From Gammaproteobacteria bacterium (GTDB taxonomy: Bacteria > Pseudomonadota > Gammaproteobacteria > JAPPPA01): a DNA stretch of 14,497 nt. Below, piece by piece: positions 6,650-13,489 of this stretch. Position 1 is the first letter of the stretch, and each line of letters opens with the position of its first letter. The notes below the pieces were generated by a model. That model was not told the DNA's origin. It was given only the letters and a program-made list of their open reading frames with translations, and ran no database searches. The stretch lies in NCBI GenBank assembly GCA_028817755.1, contig JAPPPA010000246.1, forward strand, positions 1-14,497, given 5' to 3'. Position numbers and translations under genes: made by a program.

Positions 6650-8097
6650 AGGTTTTGAGACGCGTAGTCGGCTAGGCGAGAGCGTTCGCCTTGCACCAAT
6701 GTCACATGGCCTGCGTGGCTCCAGTTTTTGAAGCGTTCTACCACGTAGGTTAGGCCAGAAGTCCTTTCCGTTAGATAGGGCGTATCAATCTGCGCCAAGT
6801 TACCCATACAAACGATTTTTGAATTTGGCCCAACACGGGTAATCAACGCTTTCATTTGTTTAGGGGTGAGATTTTGCGCCTCATCAATAATCACATAGCG
6901 ATTAAAAAAGGTGCGTCCGCGCATAAAGTTGAGCGAACGGATTTTGATTTTGTTCATCAAAAAGTCTTTGCTCGCACCACTTTGCCAGCTGCCATTGCTG
7001 CCGCCACCTTGGTCAGACGCGCCTAGCACTTCTAGGTTGTCCATTAGTGCACCCATCCAAGGCGTCATTTTTTCCTCTTCGGTGCCCGGTAGAAAGCCAA
7101 TGTCTTCACCAAGTGGCACGGTGACGCGAGTCATGATGATTTCGGTAAAGGGCTGCTGTTGTCCTGGGCGAGGGTCAAAGGTTTGAGACAAACCCGCCGC
7201 GAGTGCCAACAAGGTTTTACCTGTGCCGGCAGCGCCGCAAAGCGTAACGATGTCGATGTTCGGGTCCATCAACATATTCATGGCGAAGTTTTGTGCACGG
7301 TTACGTGCTGCAACGCCCCAAACGGCATTGCCTTCGCGTCGATAGTTAGTGAGTTTGTTTGGAACTAGGGCGCCGTCTACCGAATTCTCATCCAGCTGCA
7401 GAATGTATTCTTGCCGAGACGGCGCGCTTTCGCCGGTGGCTTCGTGCCATACGCATTGGTTGGCATAGATGTCGTTTTTATAGGCTGCGTTTTTGGCTAC
7501 TTCAACGGCTTTGGCTGTGTCGCTTTCAACTGCGTCAGTAAAACCCACAAAGTCTTCGTCATTTAGCGCTAGAGCACCGCTGTAGAGAAGGTCGAGGTCA
7601 TCAATCTCGTGGGCGTCATGAATGTAGTCTTCAGCATGCAAACCAATAGCAGCGGCCTTAATGCGTAAGTTGATGTCTTTTGACACCAACACTACTGGTC
7701 GGTCTTCTGCGGTTTTTAAATGCAGCTCGCTGGCTAGAATAGAGTTATCAGCCTTGCCGGTCACAAGGCTTTCGGGCAACGCTACGTCAACCGATTCTGT
7801 TTGCAGATGTAAGTTGCCGGGCTTTTTGTCGTCACCATCAGCATTGATGGTTTCCCCTAGTGGGATGCCTTGAGTGATTTCTTTGCCGGTTCGGCCTTTG
7901 AGTAGTGCGTCGATAATGCGGCTGACTTGGCGCACATTGCGAGCTGTTTCGGCCATGCCTTTTTTATGGGCATCCAGCTCTTCGAGCACAATCATGGGAA
8001 GGTAGATGTCGTGCCGCCCGAAGCGATGGATCGCATTAGGGTCGTGCATGAGTACGTTGGTGTCTAATATAAACAGCTTCTTTTTACGTGGCGGCAC
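6646..8097 (-). CDS. PIN domain fused to PhoH-type ATPase (PhoH2-like)
   Basis: Cytoplasmic fusion of an N-terminal PIN ribonuclease fold with a C-terminal PhoH ATPase of the helicase type; related PhoH2 proteins unwind and cut RNA. The 483-residue product shows the PIN acidic residues Asp12 (LDTNVLMHD), Glu40 (VLEELD) and Asp141 (VSKDINLR). After a variable middle come Walker A GAAGTGKT at 288-295 and Walker B YVIIDEAQN at 401-409. FMRGRTF (391-397) is a PhoH hallmark. The start is GTG, supported by AGGAG five bases upstream. It lies 53 bases downstream of bcp on the same strand, so cotranscription is likely. The precise substrate is unknown. E. coli has no such gene at this position. Confidence 0.9.
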   Translation of the reverse strand: MPPRKKKLFILDTNVLMHDPNAIHRFGRHDIYLPMIVLEELDAHKKGMAETARNVRQVSRIIDALLKGRTGKEITQGIPLGETINADGDDKKPGNLHLQTESVDVALPESLVTGKADNSILASELHLKTAEDRPVVLVSKDINLRIKAAAIGLHAEDYIHDAHEIDDLDLLYSGALALNDEDFVGFTDAVESDTAKAVEVAKNAAYKNDIYANQCVWHEATGESAPSRQEYILQLDENSVDGALVPNKLTNYRREGNAVWGVAARNRAQNFAMNMLMDPNIDIVTLCGAAGTGKTLLALAAGLSQTFDPRPGQQQPFTEIIMTRVTVPLGEDIGFLPGTEEEKMTPWMGALMDNLEVLGASDQGGGSNGSWQSGASKDFLMNKIKIRSLNFMRGRTFFNRYVIIDEAQNLTPKQMKALITRVGPNSKIVCMGNLAQIDTPYLTERTSGLTYVVERFKNWSHAGHVTLVQGERSRLADYASQNL

Positions 8098-8102
8098 GTT
8101 GT

Positions 8103-8107
8103 CTCCT
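8103..8107 (-). promoter_or_regulatory. Shine-Dalgarno fixing the GTG start of the PIN-PhoH gene
   Basis: The minus strand reads AGGAG, then ACAAC, then GTG. This near-ideal ribosome binding site five bases before the codon supports a GTG start at 8097, where the protein begins with the basic MPPRKKK followed by the first PIN strand. Confidence 0.8.
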
Positions 8108-8150
8108 CGTTACCTCAGCGTTGTATGTGAGTCATCACAAATAAAACGTT

Positions 8151-8618
8151 TTACAGTGCTTGGGCAGCCTCTAATACTTTTTCTACATGCCCTTTAACAC
8201 GGATGTTGCGCCATTCTTCTTTGAGGACGCCGTTAGCGTCGATCAAAAAGGTGCTGCGCACAATGCCCATGTATTCGCGACCGTAATTTTTCTTTAACTG
8301 CCATACACCGAAAATTTCGGCCAGTACTTTGTCAGGGTCGCTAATGAGCTCAAAAGGAAATTCTTGTTTGCCTTTGAAGTTTTCATGGCTTTTGAGGCTG
8401 TCTGGCGAAGCGCCGTAAATAACCGTATTTGCTGCTTCGAACTCTGCAATGCTGTCACGGAAGTTTTGGCCTTCAGTTGTACAGCCAGGGGTGCTGTCTT
8501 TGGGGTAGAAGTAGATAACGGTGTTATGGCCTTTAAGGCTGTCGGCGGTAATGGTGGTTTCGCTCGTCGCCTCAAGAGAAAAGGCGGGAATGGCTTGTCC
8601 AAGCTGGACGTTAGACAT
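8151..8618 (-). CDS. bcp: thiol peroxidase Bcp/PrxQ, one-cysteine form
   Basis: Peroxiredoxin of the Bcp/PrxQ family that reduces hydrogen peroxide and organic hydroperoxides in the cytoplasm with thiol donors. The 155-residue product matches the family length. The catalytic motif is PKDSTPGCTTEG at 39-50, with peroxidatic Cys46, Thr43 and Arg121 (IVRSTFLID). Cys46 is the only cysteine. The resolving cysteine that E. coli Bcp has five residues later is Gly or Gln here, so recycling must use an external thiol (family knowledge and inference). AGGAG lies nine bases before the ATG at 8628-8632. The gene is divergent from dapA and followed by the PIN-PhoH gene. Confidence 0.95.
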   Translation of the reverse strand: MSNVQLGQAIPAFSLEATSETTITADSLKGHNTVIYFYPKDSTPGCTTEGQNFRDSIAEFEAANTVIYGASPDSLKSHENFKGKQEFPFELISDPDKVLAEIFGVWQLKKNYGREYMGIVRSTFLIDANGVLKEEWRNIRVKGHVEKVLEAAQAL

Positions 8619-8658
8619 AGGTAATCGCTCCTGTTACTGACATTGTGCCAACGGCATT

Positions 8659-8674
8659 GTTACAGCGCTGTAAC
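8659..8674. repeat. perfect 16-base palindrome, candidate operator
   Basis: GTTACAGCGCTGTAAC is identical to its reverse complement. It lies 41 bases upstream of the bcp start and 181 bases upstream of the dapA start. With no loop it looks more like a dimeric protein's binding site than an RNA hairpin. It matches no regulator consensus I can name with confidence. Its closeness to bcp suggests control of bcp, and through it of the PIN-PhoH gene. Confidence 0.5.
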
Positions 8675-8779
8675 GGTTGCTGCGTTTGCCGAGGCAGTTT
8701 CCATGTCACTCAATCTTACGCATAGCCTCGCCAAAAGCGAAATTAGTCGTAGTTTTAGTGCGACAAAGGGCTTGATTGC

Positions 8780-8808
8780 TTGTAGCTACGCAGGTGCGCA
8801 AGTATCAT
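8780..8808 (+). promoter_or_regulatory. possible sigma70 promoter of dapA
   Basis: TTGTAG (8780-8785) and TATCAT (8803-8808) are separated by 17 bases and lie 46 bases before the dapA start. The -10 matches five of six consensus positions, the -35 only three. This is a weak, purely sequence-based call. Confidence 0.3.
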
Positions 8809-8854
8809 TCCGCCTCTGAGGCTATACAGCCATTTTCCTTTTTCCGGAGCAAGA

Positions 8855-9736
8855 ATGATTCGCGGCAGCATCGTAGCGCTAGCAACGCCCATGTTTGATG
8901 ATGGGCAAGTCGATTTCGACGCGCTATCTAATTTAGTAGAAATGCATGTGGACGCCGGTACTAACGCCATTGTGGCGGTAGGTACAACGGGTGAGTCCGC
9001 CACCTTGGATAACGAAGAACACGTAGCTGTGATTCGTTTTGTGGTGGAGCAGGCTGCTAAACGTATCGCTGTGATTGGCGGTACCGGTGCGAACAGTACG
9101 CGCGAAGCCATTGAGCTCACCAACGCAGCCAAAGGCGCGGGTGTTGATGCCTGTTTGTTGGTGAGCCCTTACTACAACAAACCGACTCAAGAAGGCTTGT
9201 TCCAGCACCACAAAGCGATTGCAGAAGCGGTGGCAATACCGCAAATGCTATACAACGTGCCTGGCCGTACTGCGGTAGATATGGCCGAAGACACGGTGGA
9301 TCGTTTAGCTGATGTAGATAACATTGTTGCGATTAAAGACGCGACGGGTGATATCCCGCGTGGCCGTGCACTCATTGCGCGCGTGGCTGACCGTATTGAC
9401 GTGCTCAGTGGCGACGATGAGACCTTTGTTGATTTGTTGTTAGCCGGTGGCAAAGGCAATATTTCCGTGACTGCAAACGTAGCACCAGCGCAGATGCGTG
9501 CCATTTGCGATGCAGCTATGGCTGGCGATGCCGACCAAGCCAATAGCATTAACGCAGGCATTCAGCATTTGCATACTCAGTTGTTCTGCGAGTCAAACCC
9601 GATTCCAGTGAAATGGGCGCTGCACCAAATGGGCAAAATGGGCCAAGGTATTCGTTTGCCATTGACGCCATTGTCTGAAGGGCTACGTGCTGATTTGCAG
9701 GCGGGATTGAACCAAGCTGGTTTATTATCAGACTAA
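8855..9736 (+). CDS. dapA: 4-hydroxy-tetrahydrodipicolinate synthase
   Basis: DapA condenses pyruvate with aspartate semialdehyde, the first committed step toward diaminopimelate and lysine. The 293-residue TIM-barrel product matches E. coli DapA (292) almost residue for residue in active-site numbering. Lys161 (AIKDATGD) is the Schiff-base residue; Thr44 (GTTGES), Tyr107 and Tyr133 (LYNVPGR) form the proton relay; Arg138 binds the substrate carboxylate. CCGGAG is placed five bases before the ATG (GGAG at 8846-8849). It is followed after 28 bases by a small lipoprotein gene, where bamC usually lies. No lysine riboswitch is visible in the short leader. Confidence 0.97.
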   Translation: MIRGSIVALATPMFDDGQVDFDALSNLVEMHVDAGTNAIVAVGTTGESATLDNEEHVAVIRFVVEQAAKRIAVIGGTGANSTREAIELTNAAKGAGVDACLLVSPYYNKPTQEGLFQHHKAIAEAVAIPQMLYNVPGRTAVDMAEDTVDRLADVDNIVAIKDATGDIPRGRALIARVADRIDVLSGDDETFVDLLLAGGKGNISVTANVAPAQMRAICDAAMAGDADQANSINAGIQHLHTQLFCESNPIPVKWALHQMGKMGQGIRLPLTPLSEGLRADLQAGLNQAGLLSD

Positions 9737-9764
9737 AGCTCAACCGTATTACCGAGATAGATTG

Positions 9765-10103
9765 ATGACCCTAGGCCGAGCTACCCGTTGTTTGTGTGTT
9801 TTATTGGCAGCTGCTTCATTGGCGGCTTGTGCTACCCGCAGCCATATACGTGGCTGTGATTTAACGCATCCGTATCATGAGGCGCGAGTGCCCGGCGAGT
9901 TGGTCGTGGCTAAGGACATGCAAAAGCCGCGTACTAAGGCTACCTTTCATGTGCCTGACCAGAAATTTTTGGCGCCTAAGCCAGATGATTTGGTGACAGC
10001 GGAGCATGTTGAAACACTCAGTAAAGAAGAGCTGAAAGCCAAGCGCTGCATTGTTGCGCCACCACGTTTGCCAGCTGCAGACGCTGAGCCCGCAGCGGCC
10101 TAA
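9765..10103 (+). CDS. short outer-membrane lipoprotein at the bamC position
   Basis: A 112-residue predicted lipoprotein. Residues 1-21 are a lipoprotein signal peptide with lipobox LAAC; Cys22 would be acylated, and Ala at +2 favours the outer membrane. The mature part is short, rich in Pro, Lys and Ala, with two further cysteines (31 and 95) and no recognisable globular domain. It directly follows dapA, the usual place of bamC/nlpB. Its YHEARVPGELVV...FHVP pattern (38-64) resembles the extended N-terminal segment by which BamC lies along BamD, but the two helix-grip domains of BamC are absent. A truncated BamC relative is therefore my inference; an unrelated lipoprotein is possible. ATG at 9765 is preferred over the adjoining TTG. 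A weak GAGA precedes it. Confidence 0.75.
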   Translation: MTLGRATRCLCVLLAAASLAACATRSHIRGCDLTHPYHEARVPGELVVAKDMQKPRTKATFHVPDQKFLAPKPDDLVTAEHVETLSKEELKAKRCIVAPPRLPAADAEPAAA

Positions 10104-10107
10104 ACCG

Positions 10108-10890
10108 TTGACTAGCAGCTTATTTACGCAAGGCGTTTTTAACACGCAGCGCGACGAGCAACCTTCTGCTGATGCAGCAGAATCGCGTAAAAAGCTGACT
10201 CCAAATTCTCAAACCGCATTTTCTAGAGCTGACCGCGAAGGCGTTGGCTTTACGTCGCAGCGTGCGCGTGACCAGCTCTGTGAACAGCTACGTGATAGTG
10301 GTATTCGCAGCGAGCAGGTGCTGCAAGTTATCGCATCTACACCTAGGCACTTGTTCGTAGATCAGGCCTTATGGCCTCATGCCTATCAAAACCGCACTTT
10401 GCCAATTGGTCACGGCCAAACTATTTCCCAGCCGTGGGTGGTTGCTCGCATGACCGAGTTGCTGCTTGCAAAGAAAAAACCGCAGAAAGTGCTGGAAGTA
10501 GGGACTGGCTGTGGATACCAGACGGCAGTATTAAGTGCGTTGGTGCCGGAGCTGCATTCCGCGGAACGCATTGCCGAACTACAAGAGCGCGCCAAGTCGG
10601 TGTTAAACCGTTTGGGTATTGCGCATCCACAATTCAGCTTGTCCGATGGCTGCTGGGGCTTGGATGTTCAAGCACCATTTGATGGCATTCTAGTAACAGC
10701 TGCACCCGTGGAAGTGCCGGAAGCCTTGTTAGATCAACTAGCAGTGGGTGGGCGCTTGGTTATTCCTGCTGGCCCCGATGGCCGACAGCGCTTACAGGTG
10801 TTTGATCGCGTTGCTGAAAACGATTTTGAACAACAGTATTTAGATGACGTTGCTTTTGTACCGCTTAAAAGCGGTGTGATCGCGGGATAA
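10108..10890 (+). CDS. pcm: protein-L-isoaspartate O-methyltransferase with N-terminal extension
   Basis: Pcm repairs aged proteins by methylating isoaspartyl residues with S-adenosylmethionine. The core is clear: GHGQTISQP (residues 101-109 here), the SAM-binding motif VLEVGTGCGYQTAVL (128-142), and PFDGILVTAAP (190-200). E. coli Pcm (208 residues) would begin about residue 49 of this 260-residue product, so an extension rich in Ser, Gln and Asp precedes the core. No ATG lies in frame before the core. Possible starts are TTG at 10051, 10054 and 10108. I chose 10108, four bases after the stop of the lipoprotein gene, which suggests coupled reinitiation; the 10051 start would overlap that gene by 53 bases. 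No good Shine-Dalgarno is seen for any. surE, the usual partner, is absent. Confidence 0.9.
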   Translation: MTSSLFTQGVFNTQRDEQPSADAAESRKKLTPNSQTAFSRADREGVGFTSQRARDQLCEQLRDSGIRSEQVLQVIASTPRHLFVDQALWPHAYQNRTLPIGHGQTISQPWVVARMTELLLAKKKPQKVLEVGTGCGYQTAVLSALVPELHSAERIAELQERAKSVLNRLGIAHPQFSLSDGCWGLDVQAPFDGILVTAAPVEVPEALLDQLAVGGRLVIPAGPDGRQRLQVFDRVAENDFEQQYLDDVAFVPLKSGVIAG

Positions 10891-10903
10891 ACGAGAGAAG
10901 GGC

Positions 10904-11473
10904 ATGTTTCGCAAACTTTACGATTTTTGCATTAAAGCTTCGCAGCACAAGCACGCAGACCGCTATTTAGTCGGTGTGTCTGTGGCTGAGGCTTCGTTTT
11001 TCCCTATTCCTGTGGATGTAATGCTCGCACCAATGGTGATGGCAGATCGCGATCGTGCTTGGTATCTAGCCATTATCACCACCGTTGCCTCAGTTATTGG
11101 CGGTTTGATTGGTTACTTTATTGGTGGCTTTTTCTTTGAAAGCATTGCTGAGTGGTTAGAGCAGTCTAAGTACTGGGGTAGCTATCAAACAGCGGTTGCT
11201 TGGTTCGATGGCTATGGCTTTTGGGCAATGCTGCTGGCAGGTTTTTCTCCCATCCCGTTCAAAGTGTTCACTATTGCTGCCGGTACCGTGAGCATGCCGT
11301 TGTTGCCATTTTTGCTTGCATGCATTGTTGGTCGCGGGGCACGCTATGGTCTGGTGGCTGGCCTCGTGAAAGCAGCGGGCCCAGCAATTGAAGAACACTT
11401 GCTTGAATATATCGATCGAATTGGATGGGGATTGGTTGTCGTCAGCATTATTGCTTGGTTAATTATTCGTTAA
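10904..11473 (+). CDS. yqaA: YqaA-like DedA/VTT family inner-membrane protein
   Basis: Small polytopic membrane protein of the YqaA group in the DedA/SNARE-associated (VTT) superfamily. Relatives are linked to lipid carrier flipping and envelope homeostasis; the role of YqaA itself is not established. The 189-residue product carries the family blocks EASFFPIPVDVM (29-40), GFSPIPFKVFTIAAG (113-127) and GRGARYG (143-149). Hydrophobic segments lie at about 54-78, 104-140 and 172-188. GAGAAGGG just before the ATG is a good ribosome binding site. It starts 13 bases after pcm, and nlpD begins 2 bases after its stop, so pcm-yqaA-nlpD looks like one transcript. Confidence 0.88.
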   Translation: MFRKLYDFCIKASQHKHADRYLVGVSVAEASFFPIPVDVMLAPMVMADRDRAWYLAIITTVASVIGGLIGYFIGGFFFESIAEWLEQSKYWGSYQTAVAWFDGYGFWAMLLAGFSPIPFKVFTIAAGTVSMPLLPFLLACIVGRGARYGLVAGLVKAAGPAIEEHLLEYIDRIGWGLVVVSIIAWLIIR

Positions 11474-11475
11474 CC

Positions 11476-12294
11476 ATGAAGTCGCTACTACGATTTTCGG
11501 TAGTGGCGATAACTACCTTGTTGGTGGCCTGCTCGACACAGAGCTTGTTGAGCTGGGAGTCTTCCGATCGTAAGCGCCCGCATTACGAAGTAAAACAAGG
11601 CGACACCCTATATTCGATTGCTTGGGGCTACGGCCTGGATTTTCGCCGTTTAGCGGTCGTGAATGATCTGCATCCGCCGTACCCTTTGTCTCCCGGTCAG
11701 ATTTTAAGATTGCCCAATGGTTTTCAGTTGGGCGACCAGCCGCGTAGCCGCAAACCAACCTTAGTGGCTACAGCGCCCAAGCCGTCTACGCGTCCAGCCA
11801 GCAAGCCTGCAACTAAGCCTTCTGCGACGGCAAAGCCTGCGCCGAGCCCAAAACCAAAGCCAGCATCAACAGCGTCTAAACCCAAGCCAACGGCGGTTAC
11901 GACAAAGGTGCCAAATCTAGGACGCTGGGCATGGCCGAATGATGGCAAGTTGGTGAAGAACTGGGGTTCGCGTAAGCACCGTAAATCAGGGCTCGATATT
12001 AGTGCTTCGCCAGGACAGGCCGTTACGGCTTCGGCGCCCGGAGTGGTTGTCTACAGCGGTGGCGGTTTGGCTAGATACGGTCAGCTGGTTATTCTCAAAC
12101 ACAGTGAAGAGCTGCTCAGCGCATATGCCTATAACCAGTCCTTATTGGTAAAAAAAGGCCAGCGGGTGGCGCAAGGCGAGAAGATTGCTTTGTCTGGCCG
12201 AAGCCCTGATGGCATTGGTGTGGTGCACTTTGAAATTAGGCGACGCGGACAACCAGTAGATGCGTTACAGTACCTAAAACCTCGCCGCGGTTAG
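11476..12294 (+). CDS. nlpD: lipoprotein NlpD, LysM plus degenerate LytM amidase activator
   Basis: NlpD is an outer-membrane lipoprotein that activates the amidase AmiC for septal peptidoglycan splitting. The 272-residue product has a lipoprotein signal with lipobox LVAC (Cys19). A LysM peptidoglycan-binding domain spans about 37-80 (HYEVKQGDTLYSIAW). A Pro/Lys/Ala/Thr-rich linker (about 93-143) leads to a C-terminal M23/LytM domain (150-268). The metal site is lost: the first His of HxxxD is Lys170, the YAH histidine is Tyr219, and only His251 of HxH remains. This fits a non-catalytic activator. The frame is open back to 11425, but Met at 11476 starts the signal peptide and follows the yqaA stop by two bases. 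In relatives this gene holds an rpoS promoter; I could not place one with confidence. Confidence 0.94.
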   Translation: MKSLLRFSVVAITTLLVACSTQSLLSWESSDRKRPHYEVKQGDTLYSIAWGYGLDFRRLAVVNDLHPPYPLSPGQILRLPNGFQLGDQPRSRKPTLVATAPKPSTRPASKPATKPSATAKPAPSPKPKPASTASKPKPTAVTTKVPNLGRWAWPNDGKLVKNWGSRKHRKSGLDISASPGQAVTASAPGVVVYSGGGLARYGQLVILKHSEELLSAYAYNQSLLVKKGQRVAQGEKIALSGRSPDGIGVVHFEIRRRGQPVDALQYLKPRRG

Positions 12295-12333
12295 CGCCGT
12301 AGCGGAGAAAATGTTCATAACAAGGGGAGCGTT

Positions 12334-13326
12334 ATGGCAGCTGCGAAAAAAAGCAATAATGTGGCAGCAAAACAAGCAACCGACAGCAAGCCTGAAGAAA
12401 CGTTAGGTGATGCGGCTGTATTTCCAGAGCCTACAGAGGCGGTAGCTGAGGTTGAAAAGGGTAAAGTTTCTGTTAAGGCTGAAGCTAGCGACGCTGAGCT
12501 TGATGCGACACGGATGTATCTTAACGAGATTGGCGTATCCAGCCTGCTAACGGCTGAAGAAGAAGTGAAATACGCCCGCGAATCGATCAAAGGCAATCAA
12601 GCCAGTCGCGACAAAATGATCGAATCTAATTTACGCCTAGTGGTAAAAATTGCGCGCCGTTACATCGGCCGCGGTTTGCCATTATTGGACTTGGTGGAAG
12701 AGGGCAACCTAGGCTTGATCCACGCCGTGGAAAAGTTTGATCCAGAACGTGGCTTCCGTTTCTCTACCTATGCCACCTGGTGGATTCGTCAGACCATAGA
12801 GCGCGCGCTGATGAATCAGACACGCACCATTCGTTTGCCGATCCATGTCATCAAAGAAGTGAATGCTTGCTTGCGCTCGCAGCGTAGCTTGGCGCAGAAA
12901 TTAGATCGCCAACCCACTATGGATGAAATTGCGCAAGACGTAGAAAAGACCGTGGATGAGGTCTCTAACTACCTACGTATTTGTGAACGTACGGCGAGCA
13001 TGGATACGCCTTACGGTGAGGGTGATTACAGCTTGTCTGATGCGATTGCTGATGAGAATGCAGAAGCGCCCGATGAAAGCCTGCAAAGCGAAAACGTGCA
13101 TGACGTGTTGGAGCATTGGTTAGGCATGCTCAACGCCAAGCAACGCTTGGTGCTAGAGAAGCGTTTTGGCCTGCATGGTTACGACAAAGCCACGCTTGAA
13201 GAAGTGGGTAAAGAGATTGGTGTAACCCGCGAACGCGTGCGCCAAATTCAGGTGGACGCCTTAGCACGACTACGCACAATGTTGGCGCGTGAGGGTATTG
13301 CTGAAGACATGCTCTTCGGCGGTTAA
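12334..13326 (+). CDS. rpoS: RNA polymerase sigma factor RpoS
   Basis: The stationary-phase and general-stress sigma factor. The 330-residue product matches E. coli RpoS (330). A variable N-terminus of about 55 residues precedes region 1.2 (MYLNEIG from 61). Region 2 is NLRLVVKIARRY to STYATWWIRQTIERALM (99-160), holding the core-binding and -10-recognition residues. Region 3 follows from about 165, and region 4 has the -35-binding helix-turn-helix TLEEVGKEIGVTRERVRQIQ (287-306). The KE pair at 174-175 in LPIHVIKEVN matches the E. coli turnover element around Lys173, hinting at RssB-type proteolytic control (inference). A strong AAGGGGAG lies four bases before the ATG. It follows nlpD by 39 bases; a hairpin terminator follows. 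Confidence 0.97.
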   Translation: MAAAKKSNNVAAKQATDSKPEETLGDAAVFPEPTEAVAEVEKGKVSVKAEASDAELDATRMYLNEIGVSSLLTAEEEVKYARESIKGNQASRDKMIESNLRLVVKIARRYIGRGLPLLDLVEEGNLGLIHAVEKFDPERGFRFSTYATWWIRQTIERALMNQTRTIRLPIHVIKEVNACLRSQRSLAQKLDRQPTMDEIAQDVEKTVDEVSNYLRICERTASMDTPYGEGDYSLSDAIADENAEAPDESLQSENVHDVLEHWLGMLNAKQRLVLEKRFGLHGYDKATLEEVGKEIGVTRERVRQIQVDALARLRTMLAREGIAEDMLFGG

Positions 13327-13340
13327 GTCGCCTGATGTAA

Positions 13341-13363
13341 AAAGGCCGCTGCAAAGCGGCTTT
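13341..13363 (+). terminator. probable rpoS terminator hairpin
   Basis: GCCGCT (13345-13350) pairs with AGCGGC (13355-13360) around a GCAA tetraloop, extended by G-T and A-T pairs and followed by TTTCAC. The T tract is short, but the GC stem with a stable GNRA-type loop 14 bases after the rpoS stop is a typical terminator. A second inverted repeat, ACAGCC / GGCTGT (13365-13370 and 13377-13382, loop GAATTT), follows at once and may back it up. Confidence 0.65.
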
Positions 13364-13382
13364 CACAGCCGAATTTGGCTGT

Positions 13383-13489
13383 AGTGTCAGTAACGGCCGT
13401 GTTATTATTCGCGGCTTTAGTATCGCTAGATTTACGCCTTTGTTGGCCGCTAGCGAACTGTATTACTGACTTCTAAAGAGATTCTGGTT
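13383..13489 (+). promoter_or_regulatory. leader of alaC, no clear promoter elements
   Basis: The 107 bases between the rpoS hairpins and the alaC start presumably hold the alaC promoter. TTGTTG (13440) and TATTAC (13461) are the nearest pair but only 15 bases apart. AAAGAG (13475-13480), nine bases before the TTG codon, is the likely ribosome binding site. No gene or structured RNA was recognised. Confidence 0.35.

Larger units (their letters stand above)
8619..8854. promoter_or_regulatory. divergent bcp/dapA intergenic region
   Basis: The 236 bases between divergent bcp and dapA hold no convincing gene. They contain a perfect 16-base palindrome (8659-8674), a possible sigma70 promoter for dapA (8780-8808) and a short odd palindrome GCCTC-T-GAGGC (8812-8822) in the presumed dapA leader. 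In E. coli gcvR lies between these genes; no trace of it is visible here. Confidence 0.5.

Noticed and set aside
8126..8139. Apparent CRP site TGTGA...TCACA upstream of the PIN-PhoH gene
   Set aside because: The half-sites are four bases apart; CRP needs six. Kept only as an unexplained inverted repeat.
8809..8854. Possible lysine riboswitch in the dapA leader
   Set aside because: The leader after the candidate promoter is under 50 bases, far too short for the roughly 170-base lysine aptamer; only a short GCCTC-T-GAGGC repeat is present.
11425..11475. Upstream ATG of the nlpD frame
   Set aside because: It lies inside yqaA and would bury the lipoprotein signal peptide, which starts cleanly at 11476.
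11761..11910. Repetitive Pro/Lys/Ala codons in nlpD as a possible tandem DNA repeat
   Set aside because: The repetition is at the protein level, a normal flexible linker of NlpD; no exact DNA unit is repeated.
11476..12333. rpoS promoter inside nlpD
   Set aside because: Expected from related bacteria, and TATATT occurs at 11609, but no -35 at acceptable spacing could be found, so it is not annotated.
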